Part shown: piece by piece, positions 17,321-25,069 of the stretch | Position numbering within the stretch: the stretch's first letter is position 1 | How the letters are laid out: each line of letters opens with the position of its first letter | Assembly: GCF_014201825.1 (NCBI RefSeq) | Contig: NZ_JACHFJ010000002.1 | Coordinates: forward strand, 186,001 to 250,000 | Length of the DNA: 64,000 bases | From: Acidocella aromatica | Lineage (GTDB): Bacteria > Pseudomonadota > Alphaproteobacteria > Acetobacterales > Acetobacteraceae | Direction: 5' to 3' | The notes under the pieces: generated by a model | Databases searched by the model: none | What the model saw: only the letters and a program-made list of their open reading frames with translations | Told to the model about the DNA's origin: nothing | Made by a program: the position numbers and the translations under genes

Positions 17321-18664
17321 TTACCCGCGTTCGATCCTCGGTCGCGCCCAATTGCAATATCGATGCGTCAACCTGGCATTTTCGGGGATGGTTTTACCTC
17401 CCATCCAGTATTGTTGTATGTGATCCACGGCGGCATCATCTATGGAAAGAATTTTTTGGTCACAAATTGCGCAAGTTTGATCGGATTTCATCAGCTCTTC
17501 CTTGAGCTTGTATGAAAAGCAACGAGGCTCTTTTTGATTGATGCCAAGTATAGATTGAAGAGCACTTCTCCATTTATCAAACCGGGTGTGTACAGCTTCT
17601 ACTGAACTCGTTGAAATTTCAATTGAACGAATAAATTCGTCATCTTCTGTCATCAGAAAGATCAATGCCTCTCTGATGGCATCGAGATTGTGGAACACCT
17701 TGTTTTTGTCGGCATCCGCAAATGAATACATCAAAATGTCGAAGAGCGAAGTGTTAAACTTCTTTGGCTCCCAATTTCCATTCGGGCTGTTGTCTTTTCC
17801 CTTGTAGAACCGCTTAAACGCATTTTTGTCGAGTAATGAACGGATTATTTGGCACGCACTTTTAAATGCCGCTTTTAACTCTGCCAACTCCTTGTCGGTG
17901 ATGTTGCGTTTGTCACGAGCCTCGGCATTGAGAAAATTTCTGATGGGAGGTTTATACTTAAGATAGGTCTTATGATAAAATGCACAAAATCGAAGAACCA
18001 GTTCCTTGTCTTTCATTCTCCGATCAGGGGCTTCCAGTCCAGCTATATACATAAAGTCTGGATCAGAAGCCATTTCCTTTAGGGCAGTATTGAAGTTTCC
18101 TCGATATAGGCAATTTCTCAATTCTTGATCGTTGAGCTGAACCGATCCAGTGTTCAGCCTTTCAAATATCTCAAATTTCAGATTTTCACTTGATTCTTTT
18201 TGAAAAGTGATAGTTCTTACGACGTAGTATCTAATCTTGTTTTGAAGGTCTTCGCTCAGATCGCTGAATTTTTTACCGATCAGGTCTGGGCATACGTTCA
18301 AGCCAGTTAACCTGAATGGTTTCCCATCCGGAAATGTGCCATCTATAAACGAGAAAAAGGACGTCAATCGCTGCTGTCCGTCGATGACATACTCTTTGCC
18401 GTCCTTCTCTTCAGACAGATAGATAATCGGCAAGGGAATGCCCAAAATAGCGGATTCAATTAGTTTGCTTGCCTTTGTAGAATCCCATACATATTGGCGT
18501 TGGAAGTCCGGCTGGAGAACAAGCCGACCTCTTTGCTTTTTTCCATATAGAGAATCGATCTCCGGATCGCCTGCCGATGTGAAAATAGGATTGCCGGCTT
18601 GAGAGATAATCACCTCTTCAACGATTTCGTTATCAAATTCTAAGCCCAAATCGTCATCTGACAT
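17321..18664 (-). CDS. DUF262 domain protein with C-terminal HNH nuclease
   Basis: 447 aa. The N-terminal DUF262 (ParB-like, GmrS-type) domain carries QPDFQRQYVW (51-60) and the conserved DGQQRLT (95-101), the nucleotide-hydrolysing motif of this family. The C-terminus is an HNH endonuclease with CAIC (398-401), VDHI and THRYCN (about 433-438). DUF262-HNH proteins include the GmrSD type IV restriction enzymes against modified phage DNA, so an antiphage role is plausible by analogy. It is a stand-alone gene in the island, flanked by an intact and a broken resolvase. Confidence 0.75.
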   Translation of the reverse strand: MSDDDLGLEFDNEIVEEVIISQAGNPIFTSAGDPEIDSLYGKKQRGRLVLQPDFQRQYVWDSTKASKLIESAILGIPLPIIYLSEEKDGKEYVIDGQQRLTSFFSFIDGTFPDGKPFRLTGLNVCPDLIGKKFSDLSEDLQNKIRYYVVRTITFQKESSENLKFEIFERLNTGSVQLNDQELRNCLYRGNFNTALKEMASDPDFMYIAGLEAPDRRMKDKELVLRFCAFYHKTYLKYKPPIRNFLNAEARDKRNITDKELAELKAAFKSACQIIRSLLDKNAFKRFYKGKDNSPNGNWEPKKFNTSLFDILMYSFADADKNKVFHNLDAIREALIFLMTEDDEFIRSIEISTSSVEAVHTRFDKWRSALQSILGINQKEPRCFSYKLKEELMKSDQTCAICDQKILSIDDAAVDHIQQYWMGGKTIPENARLTHRYCNWARPRIERG

Positions 18665-18741
18665 AGCAAATCATCCCAGTATTGACAGAGATTCAAAACA
18701 ATCCGTTAGTTGGTATAGGCGAATGCGGAAGGTTAGCGGAT

Positions 18742-19302
18742 TTAAGCTGCTGATGCCAAGACCCTATAGACGGATGCCCGACTGATATCGAGCTGCTTGG
18801 CGATATCTGTTGGCTTCACGCCTTGTCCACGCAACTTGACGATCAATGCCTCTTTGCGCCTGGCTGTGGGCGCCCGTCCTTTATATTTACCCTCTTCAGC
18901 AGCCTTCTTGATGCCCTCGCGCTGGCGTTCGAGCATGAGTGCCCGTTCGAATTCGGCGATAGCCCCCAACACGGTCAGCATGAGCTTGGAGGTGGCTTGC
19001 TTCGTGTCCAGCTCCATACCGCCCATGCTCAAAATACGCAGTCCCACCCCCTTCCTGGCGAGCTGATCGACGATATCAAGCAGATCACGCGTCGACCGCG
19101 CCACACGGTCAGGCTTGGTCGCCACGAGGGTATCGCCGTCGCGCACAAAACGAAGTGCCTCTTCGAGTTTGTCGCGCCTGGACACGGATGAGACCTGCTC
19201 GGAAAAGATGCGTTCACATCCCGCTGCCTCGAGGATTTCAAGCTGGGATTCAAAACCGGCTACCTGGGTTCCCATAGATGTGCGCGCGTATCCTACAATC
19301 AT
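18742..19302 (-). CDS. Small serine resolvase/invertase
   Basis: 186 aa. The catalytic domain has Ser9 in YARTSMGTQ, DRVARSTRDLLD and the long E helix (EFERALMLERQREGI). The C-terminal Hin-type helix-turn-helix is intact (about 140-183). This is the size and layout of Tn3-type resolvases and DNA invertases. A broken copy of its last 25 codons lies 1.9 kb downstream. A palindrome and repeated GAGTCTCA boxes just upstream could be its binding sites. Confidence 0.85.
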   Translation of the reverse strand: MIVGYARTSMGTQVAGFESQLEILEAAGCERIFSEQVSSVSRRDKLEEALRFVRDGDTLVATKPDRVARSTRDLLDIVDQLARKGVGLRILSMGGMELDTKQATSKLMLTVLGAIAEFERALMLERQREGIKKAAEEGKYKGRAPTARRKEALIVKLRGQGVKPTDIAKQLDISRASVYRVLASAA

Positions 19303-19306
19303 TGGC

Positions 19307-19375
19307 GAGTCTCACTGAAGTTAATAACATAGTGATATCACGGAGTCTCAAAATAGCAACCAACTTGTGTGAGAC
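19307..19375. promoter_or_regulatory. Candidate res/operator region upstream of the resolvase
   Basis: Within 70 bp directly upstream of the resolvase start there are GAGTCTCA at 19307-19314 and again at 19343-19350, the inverted core TGAGAC at 19370-19375, and a perfect palindrome GTGATATCAC at 19332-19341. Resolvases usually bind dyads next to their own gene. The repeats are visible; binding is inferred. Confidence 0.35.
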
Positions 19376-19555
19376 ATACTGGTGGGGGTAAATGCTATCT
19401 CATTGATCCCTGGTCATATGAGAACACCGACTCAAGACTGCCTCTTCAAACGGCTTTAATCATTGCCGCCAGATTAATGCTGAATTACAGTGGCATAAAG
19501 CCGTTTGCAGCCATTTCAGGCAAGATCAAACAACCCGATTTGAAACAGGGATGTC

Positions 19556-20464
19556 ATGAGTTACAGAGTGCAATCAACCGTCGTATATTTGTCGGGGGTA
19601 TTTACTGCCATTATCACGTCGTTTTTAGTGGTATATGTTGGCAGGCTTTTAAACACAGATATCTTTTCATATATGCTATGGCTCGTAGTTCCAGCAGGCG
19701 CGATAGGCACCGGCATTGCGAGTGCATCAGGGTATTTCTTTGCCGCCTATTATTTCAATCGCATGCCAACGAAAGCATTATTTTTTCTGATGTTTTTGGC
19801 ATCGTCGGTGGCACCGTTTTTGATCTATTTCATCCAATATGAGACGATGGCTTTGGATGACGGGACGCCTGTGAATCAAGTCTGTGGGTTTTTTCACTTT
19901 ATGAATGTCATGATCACTACCGCGTCGTATTCGATTGGTCGGTATGGAAATGGTCCCTCTACGGGGGCGGTAGGCTCCTTTGGCTATTGGATCGCAGCAG
20001 ACCAGTTTATTGGTTTCTTGTTGGCTGGCATCGTGCTGTTTCTGTTACTTCTGAACGTTCCGTCGTGCAGCAACTGCAAAAAATATATGAGAACTTTAGG
20101 CAGCAGATCAAAGTCGTTTGATAATGTTGAAACATTTGCCGCTTATTACGACAATATTTTTAAAATACCAGTATACTCACCTGACTTCACCAATGCAATT
20201 GCAATGGATATCAGGAGGGATAATGCCAAGAAGCCGCAGGCAGGAAATATACTCCTAAGAGAAAATCTAATTACCTGTGAGGAATGTGGAAGCCAAATTC
20301 TTGAAAATGTTGTTTCTATATTTAATGGCAAACAATGGAATGACGCGGACAAACTGAAGAGACGCGTTGAAATTCCGTTCGATGTAAAGCTTCGACCTAT
20401 TTTCTCCAAAGGACAAAGGAAGGCAGAAACTCAATCAAACGACCAGGCGGCGATATCAAGTTAA
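19556..20464 (+). CDS. Membrane protein with two CxxC knuckles, unknown function
   Basis: 302 aa. Four predicted membrane helices (about 8-30, 37-66, 71-94, 143-168) are followed by a soluble C-terminal half with CSNC at about 170 and CEEC at about 241, which could bind one zinc ion. The ATG has AGGGATG upstream. I do not recognise the family. A membrane anchor plus zinc-ribbon tail in a mobile island next to a nuclease gene fits a defence or entry-exclusion role, but nothing in the sequence proves it. Confidence 0.6.
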   Translation: MSYRVQSTVVYLSGVFTAIITSFLVVYVGRLLNTDIFSYMLWLVVPAGAIGTGIASASGYFFAAYYFNRMPTKALFFLMFLASSVAPFLIYFIQYETMALDDGTPVNQVCGFFHFMNVMITTASYSIGRYGNGPSTGAVGSFGYWIAADQFIGFLLAGIVLFLLLLNVPSCSNCKKYMRTLGSRSKSFDNVETFAAYYDNIFKIPVYSPDFTNAIAMDIRRDNAKKPQAGNILLRENLITCEECGSQILENVVSIFNGKQWNDADKLKRRVEIPFDVKLRPIFSKGQRKAETQSNDQAAISS

Positions 20465-20532
20465 AAAACACGATGTTTTACAGCTTATAATTAAGCCCTA
20501 TTAATATAATGTTTCACTGTGTTGGGTGTTCT

Positions 20533-20662
20533 CGTTGTAGGGAATTCTATTCATTGCTTTTTGTGGTGCTATGTTTTGATAGGCAATAACTATCCATCGT
20601 TGTAGGGAATTCTATTCATTGCTTTTTGTGGTGCTATGTTTTGATAGGCAATAACTATCCAT
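20533..20662. repeat. Perfect tandem duplication of a 65-bp unit
   Basis: Two identical 65-bp copies, 20533-20597 and 20598-20662, sit in the 304-bp gap between the membrane protein and the HUH-like gene. Each copy contains an ATTGC...GCAAT inverted repeat (about 27 bases apart). The unit has no coding potential. No third copy is present. It could be an iteron-like or origin element for the adjacent HUH-like protein, or a recent slippage duplication. Confidence 0.9.
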
Positions 20663-20768
20663 TACCACCATTTTTTTCAAAAAGTGGCTGAAAATTTGCA
20701 AATGTCGCTATACCTGGGAATGCGCGGGTGCCGCAGCATTTATTCAGATATAGCGCCCATCGGTTCTT

Positions 20769-21359
20769 CTACTTCTTCTCGGGTATGAGTTCTGGACTGA
20801 GGATCGTTAAAACAAATGGGCTTTGTTTTGTGCAATATTGTAGCCAGCCATAAGTATCATAAATCCGCTCAAGCTTATGTGTTCCTGCCTGAACAAGCTT
20901 GTTCCAACACGTTACCGGTTTGTTGTCAGGAAACAGGCTTTCAAAAGCATTGATCTTAGCCTCTGGAACACTCCATGCCATGTGCACATGGAGCATGGAG
21001 TCAATTTTTATTCCGGATGGAAATGCGAAGTAGGAGGTACGAGTGCTCAAAGGTTTCGTATGAAATCTCTTGCTAAACAACGCGCCGTCGACCATTGCGT
21101 GCAAATTGCGCAGGTTTTTTCGAAGCCTAAGAATACTCGATGACGTCCACAATGGGGTGGAGTTCCTTTTAAGTGAAGCGGCGGGGATTGTTTCAACCAA
21201 CTCACCAGTTTTCCCGTCATATCGATCCACATGCCCGCGTGCAGTTTTGGGAACTGGATATGTAAGAGTCAGAGCATGCGTCAAATTGAATGTGGAAATC
21301 CAAGATATGGCGGCTTCGTTGATTGCAAATCGGCGCGGCTCAAAAGGTATAAACGTCAT
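20769..21359 (-). CDS. HUH-endonuclease-like (Rep/relaxase-type) protein
   Basis: 196 aa. Three motifs occur in the order and spacing seen in rolling-circle Rep and related HUH nucleases: motif 1 HALTLTY (28-34), motif 2 HVH in MLHVHMAW (124-126), and motif 3 Tyr/Lys in GWLQYCTK (Tyr175, Lys178). Such enzymes nick single-stranded DNA through the Tyr and start replication or transposition. There is no helicase domain. It lies at the right end of the island beside the 65-bp repeats. The call is motif-based and not backed by a database match. Confidence 0.5.
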   Translation of the reverse strand: MTFIPFEPRRFAINEAAISWISTFNLTHALTLTYPVPKTARGHVDRYDGKTGELVETIPAASLKRNSTPLWTSSSILRLRKNLRNLHAMVDGALFSKRFHTKPLSTRTSYFAFPSGIKIDSMLHVHMAWSVPEAKINAFESLFPDNKPVTCWNKLVQAGTHKLERIYDTYGWLQYCTKQSPFVLTILSPELIPEKK

Positions 21360-21577
21360 GATACCTATTTAGCACAGCCGAGGATTGTGCGCATTATTTT
21401 TGTGACGAGTGATCAAAACTTCGAAAAAAGAACTATTTTTGGTCGGCGCCTTGGCGGAGTCTTTGTGCTCGTGCTTGGCTTCAGCCGTATCAAGCCTGCT
21501 CTGGCTTCTTTCACGGCAGAGGGCTGGTAGGATGATGATGTTGGGGACGACGAGTTGGGCAGCAAGCGCGAAGGGTT

Positions 21578-24520
21578 TTGGGCTCTGAAATGGGTAAGTC
21601 TTTGAAAAACAACGACACCAATATCACGAAGCCAGACAGCACTTCATCCTGTTCTGCTTGCCAGATGCCAAGCCATTCCCACAAGCCGGTCTTCCCGAAA
21701 GCCGCCGATGCCGGGGCCGCAACCCGGCTGCGCGTCGATTTTTCCGAGCTGGGCGAGGCGCAGTTCGCCTTTGCCGCCACCGAGGAAGGTGCCGCGCTGC
21801 TGCACGCGCTGGGCGGCAACGCGCCTTACCTCGCCGGACTCGCGCTGCGCGACTCGGAGGCGCTGCTGGCCTGTATGGCGGCAGGACCGGATGCCCATGT
21901 GGCCAAGCTGCTGGAGGACGTACGCGCCCTGCCGCCCGACCTGCCGCGCCGGGAGCTGAGTGCTGCGGTGCGCCGGGCCAAGCGGCAGGCGGCGCTGGCG
22001 ATTGCGATTGCCGATATCGGCGGGCTCTGGCCGCTGGAGACGATCACCCGCGCGCTCTCGGACCTCGCGGAAGAAACCCTGCGCGCCGCCGTGCGGCATC
22101 TGCTGTTTACCCTGCACGAGGCAGAGCAGATCACCCTGCCCTATCCGGACGCCCCGGAGCGCGGCTGCGGCTTTACCGCCCTGGCCCTCGGCAAACTCGG
22201 CGCGCATGAGCTGAACTATTCCTCCGACATCGACCTCGTGCTGCTCTACGACCCGGATTGCCCAGTCTACCCCGAGGACGCCCAGGGCATGATGGCGCGC
22301 ATGGCGCGGGACATCTCCACCTTGCTCGCGGTGCGGGATGAGGAGGGCTACGTATTCCGTGTGGATCTGCGCCTACGCCCCGATCCCTCCGCCACCCCGC
22401 CAGTCGTGGCCCTGCCCACGGCGCTATCCTATTATGAATCGCAGGGGCGCACGTGGGAGCGCGCGGCCTTCTCCAAGGCGCGCCCCATCGCCGGGGACAT
22501 CGCGCTCGGCGAGCAGTTCCTCGCCGCCATCCGCCCCTTCATCTGGCGCAAATATCTGGATTTCGCGGCGATCTCGGACATCCACGCGATGAAGCGGCAG
22601 ATCGACGCCCAAACCGGCGGCAGCGGTCTGCTGGGGCTGGATGTGAAGCGCGGACGCGGCGGTATCCGCGAAATCGAGTTCATCGTGCAGACGCTCGGGC
22701 TTGTCTGGGGCGGGCAGGATCCGGCCTTGCGCATCCCCGCGACACTCATCGCCCTGCCCGCCATGGCCAAGGCGGGGCATTTGCCCGAGACGACCGCGCG
22801 CGAGCTGGCGGCGGATTACCGCGTGCTGCGGCAGGTGGAGCACCGGTTGCAAATGGTGGATGACCGCCAGACCCATGCCCTGCCCTCCACCCCGGCGGGG
22901 CTGGAAGTGATTGCCACCTTCCTCGGCGAGCCGGATTTCCAGCATAGCTTCCCCAAGCTGCTGGAACGCGTGCATGAGCATTTCCGCTCCTTCTTCGATA
23001 CCGGGGCGGAAGACGCGCCGCAGCCACTCGACCCCGGCTCCGAAGGCCCGCCTCCGCCCGCCTTTACCGCCCGTTTGCGAGAGCTGGGCTTTAACGACAC
23101 CCAGCACATCGCCGAGCGGCTGCGCGAATGGGCCAGCGGCCAACTCCCCGCCTTGCGCGCGGAACGGGCGCGGGAGCTGCTGGGGGGGCTTATGCCGCAT
23201 CTGCTGGGCACGCTGGGGGCACAGCCCGAGCCGGACAAAGCCTTCGCGCATTTCGACACGCTGCTCTCCCGCCAGCGCGCCGGGGTGCAGCTGCTCTCGC
23301 TGTTCACGCGCCATCCGGCGCTGTTGCAGCGCGTGGCCGCCGTACTCGGCGCCGCTCCGGCTTTGGCCGAGCAACTGGCCGAGGACGCCAATGCCTTGGA
23401 GGCGCTGCTCAACCCCAGCGCCCGCTTTGCCGCGCCCAAGCCTGTGCTGCGCCGCCAACTGGCCGAGGCGGAGGATCTGGAGCAGGCGGTCGCCATCACG
23501 CGGCAATTCGTGCGGCAGGAGGAATTCCACCTTTCGGTCGCCACGCTTGAAGGGCGCATCGACGTGGACGAGGCCGGGCGGCTGCGCACGGCGCTCGCGG
23601 AATCCGCGCTCTCGCTGCTGCTGCCGCGTGTGCTGGAGGCGCATAAGGCGCGGTATGGCCGGGTGAAGGGCGCGCGCTTCGCCGTGGTGGCACTCGGCAA
23701 GGCCGGGGCGGGCGAGATGCTGGCGGGGTCGGATCTCGACCTGATGCTGATTTATGACCACGCGCCGATGGACATCGCGCCCACGCCGTATTTCGTGCGG
23801 CTCAGCCACGCCTTCACCGGCGCGCTCACCGCGCAGGGCAAGGAAGGCTCGCTCTACCATGTAGATATGCGGCTGCGCCCTTCGGGTAATCACGGGCCGG
23901 TGGCGGTCTCGCTGGAGGCGTTCAGGCGCTACCACCATCTGGGCGAATCCTGGACCTGGGAGCGCCTTGCCCTGACCCGCGCGCGGGTGATGGCCACCAC
24001 GCCCGGCTTTGGCCCCGTGGTGCGCGAGGCTATCGACACCGCACTCTCCCGCCCCCAGGCGGCGGAGGCAATTCTGGCGGACACCGCCGCGATGCGCGAC
24101 CGTCTGGCCGCCGAGCTGCCGCCGCACGGGATGTTCGACGTGAAAGCCCTGCCCGGGGGCATGATGGAGGTGGTGTTCATCGCCCAGGCGTTGCAGCTCA
24201 TCCACGGACCAAGGCATAAAGAGCTGTTCCGACCCAACACGGCCGCGGCGCTGCGTGGGCTCGGCCAGGCTGGGCTACTAACCGAGGAGCATACTGCCAC
24301 GCTGCTGCGCGCCGATCATTTCTGGCGCAGTATCCAGGGCATCAACCGCATCACCGGGCTCTCCGACCGCGCAACCAACCCGCTCGCCGCCATGCTGGCT
24401 CCGCTGCTGCGCGCCACCGGCACGGCGGACTTCGCCGAGCTTAAGCTGGCGATAGAGCAGATTAGCGCCCAGGTGCAGAATTGTTTCAACCAGATCATCA
24501 GACAAGGAGTGACCACATGA
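21578..24520 (+). CDS. glnE: Bifunctional glutamine synthetase adenylyltransferase/deadenylase
   Basis: Adenylylates and deadenylylates glutamine synthetase in response to PII, controlling nitrogen assimilation. Two nucleotidyltransferase domains are visible: NYSSDIDLVLLYDP near residue 215 and AGSDLDLMLIYDH near residue 710, each followed by GlnE-type helical regions. The longest frame (980 aa) opens with TTG at 21578, with ATG options at 21590 and 21665. The first 29 residues are AT-rich and poorly conserved in style, so 21665 (MPSHSHKPV) may be the true or ancestral start. Overlaps bcp by ATGA. Confidence 0.92.
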   Translation: MGSEMGKSLKNNDTNITKPDSTSSCSACQMPSHSHKPVFPKAADAGAATRLRVDFSELGEAQFAFAATEEGAALLHALGGNAPYLAGLALRDSEALLACMAAGPDAHVAKLLEDVRALPPDLPRRELSAAVRRAKRQAALAIAIADIGGLWPLETITRALSDLAEETLRAAVRHLLFTLHEAEQITLPYPDAPERGCGFTALALGKLGAHELNYSSDIDLVLLYDPDCPVYPEDAQGMMARMARDISTLLAVRDEEGYVFRVDLRLRPDPSATPPVVALPTALSYYESQGRTWERAAFSKARPIAGDIALGEQFLAAIRPFIWRKYLDFAAISDIHAMKRQIDAQTGGSGLLGLDVKRGRGGIREIEFIVQTLGLVWGGQDPALRIPATLIALPAMAKAGHLPETTARELAADYRVLRQVEHRLQMVDDRQTHALPSTPAGLEVIATFLGEPDFQHSFPKLLERVHEHFRSFFDTGAEDAPQPLDPGSEGPPPPAFTARLRELGFNDTQHIAERLREWASGQLPALRAERARELLGGLMPHLLGTLGAQPEPDKAFAHFDTLLSRQRAGVQLLSLFTRHPALLQRVAAVLGAAPALAEQLAEDANALEALLNPSARFAAPKPVLRRQLAEAEDLEQAVAITRQFVRQEEFHLSVATLEGRIDVDEAGRLRTALAESALSLLLPRVLEAHKARYGRVKGARFAVVALGKAGAGEMLAGSDLDLMLIYDHAPMDIAPTPYFVRLSHAFTGALTAQGKEGSLYHVDMRLRPSGNHGPVAVSLEAFRRYHHLGESWTWERLALTRARVMATTPGFGPVVREAIDTALSRPQAAEAILADTAAMRDRLAAELPPHGMFDVKALPGGMMEVVFIAQALQLIHGPRHKELFRPNTAAALRGLGQAGLLTEEHTATLLRADHFWRSIQGINRITGLSDRATNPLAAMLAPLLRATGTADFAELKLAIEQISAQVQNCFNQIIRQGVTT

Positions 24521-24981
24521 GCCTGACCGAAGGTGCCGACGCACCGGATTTCAGCCTACCCGCGACGTATGGGCGCAGCGTTTCCCTGGCCTCGCTGAAG
24601 GGCAAGCCCTTCGTGCTGTATTTCTACCCCCGTGCCGACACGCCGGGCTGTACCAAGGAGGCCTGCGCCTTTCAGGAGGGGCTGCCCGATTTCTCCAAGC
24701 TTGATGTCACCGTCATCGGCGTGTCCAAGGATTCGATGAAGGCGCTGGAGAAGTTCGCCGAGAAATATTCCTTGCAGTTCCCGCTCGCCTCCGACCCGGA
24801 AGCCAAGGTGATCGACGCCTATGGCGCGTGGCAGGAGAAATCCATGTACGGCAAGAAATACATGGGCATCGAGCGCTCCACCGTTCTGGTGGACGCCAAC
24901 GGCAAGGTGGCCAAGCTGTGGCCGAAGGTGAAAGTCACCGGCCATGCCGAGGACGTGCTGAAGGCGGTGAAGGCGCTGTAA
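24517..24981 (+). CDS. bcp: Thioredoxin-dependent thiol peroxidase (BCP/PrxQ)
   Basis: 154-aa peroxiredoxin that reduces hydroperoxides with thioredoxin. The active-site stretch PRADTPGCTKEACAF holds the peroxidatic Cys and, five residues later, the resolving Cys typical of the BCP/PrxQ class. The start ATG overlaps the glnE TGA, so it is translationally coupled to glnE. Confidence 0.93.
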   Translation: MSLTEGADAPDFSLPATYGRSVSLASLKGKPFVLYFYPRADTPGCTKEACAFQEGLPDFSKLDVTVIGVSKDSMKALEKFAEKYSLQFPLASDPEAKVIDAYGAWQEKSMYGKKYMGIERSTVLVDANGKVAKLWPKVKVTGHAEDVLKAVKAL

Positions 24982-25069
24982 ACTTTCCGAGGCCGCCGAC
25001 CGAATTTTACGTCCGATTAACTTCTCGGGCGGCATGATGAACTCCAGTTAAGGAAAGGGTTGTCGTGCC

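Larger units (their letters stand above)
14497..21577. mobile_element. AT-rich genomic island between the AsmA-like gene and glnE
   Basis: About 7 kb of visibly lower GC DNA with different codon use, wedged between divergent core genes. Contents: large serine recombinase at the left end, unknown small ORFs, DUF262-HNH nuclease, intact and broken small resolvase genes, a membrane protein with CxxC knuckles, a 65-bp tandem repeat and an HUH-like protein. The left edge is taken just before the recombinase and the right edge just before glnE. I could not find a convincing direct repeat marking attL/attR; large serine recombinases use very short crossover cores, so that is not surprising. Exact ends are uncertain by some tens of bases. 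Confidence 0.65.

Noticed and set aside
19369-19842. 157-codon frame upstream of and overlapping the membrane protein
   Set aside because: No ribosome-binding site, and it overlaps the 19556 gene, which has a good start and a coherent membrane topology.
20533-20662. CRISPR array
   Set aside because: Only two units, with no separate repeat and spacer (the whole 65 bp is identical), and no cas genes nearby.
14480-21600. attL/attR direct repeat for the island
   Set aside because: Only short, imperfect matches such as TTGGGACG versus TTGGGGACG were found; not above chance.
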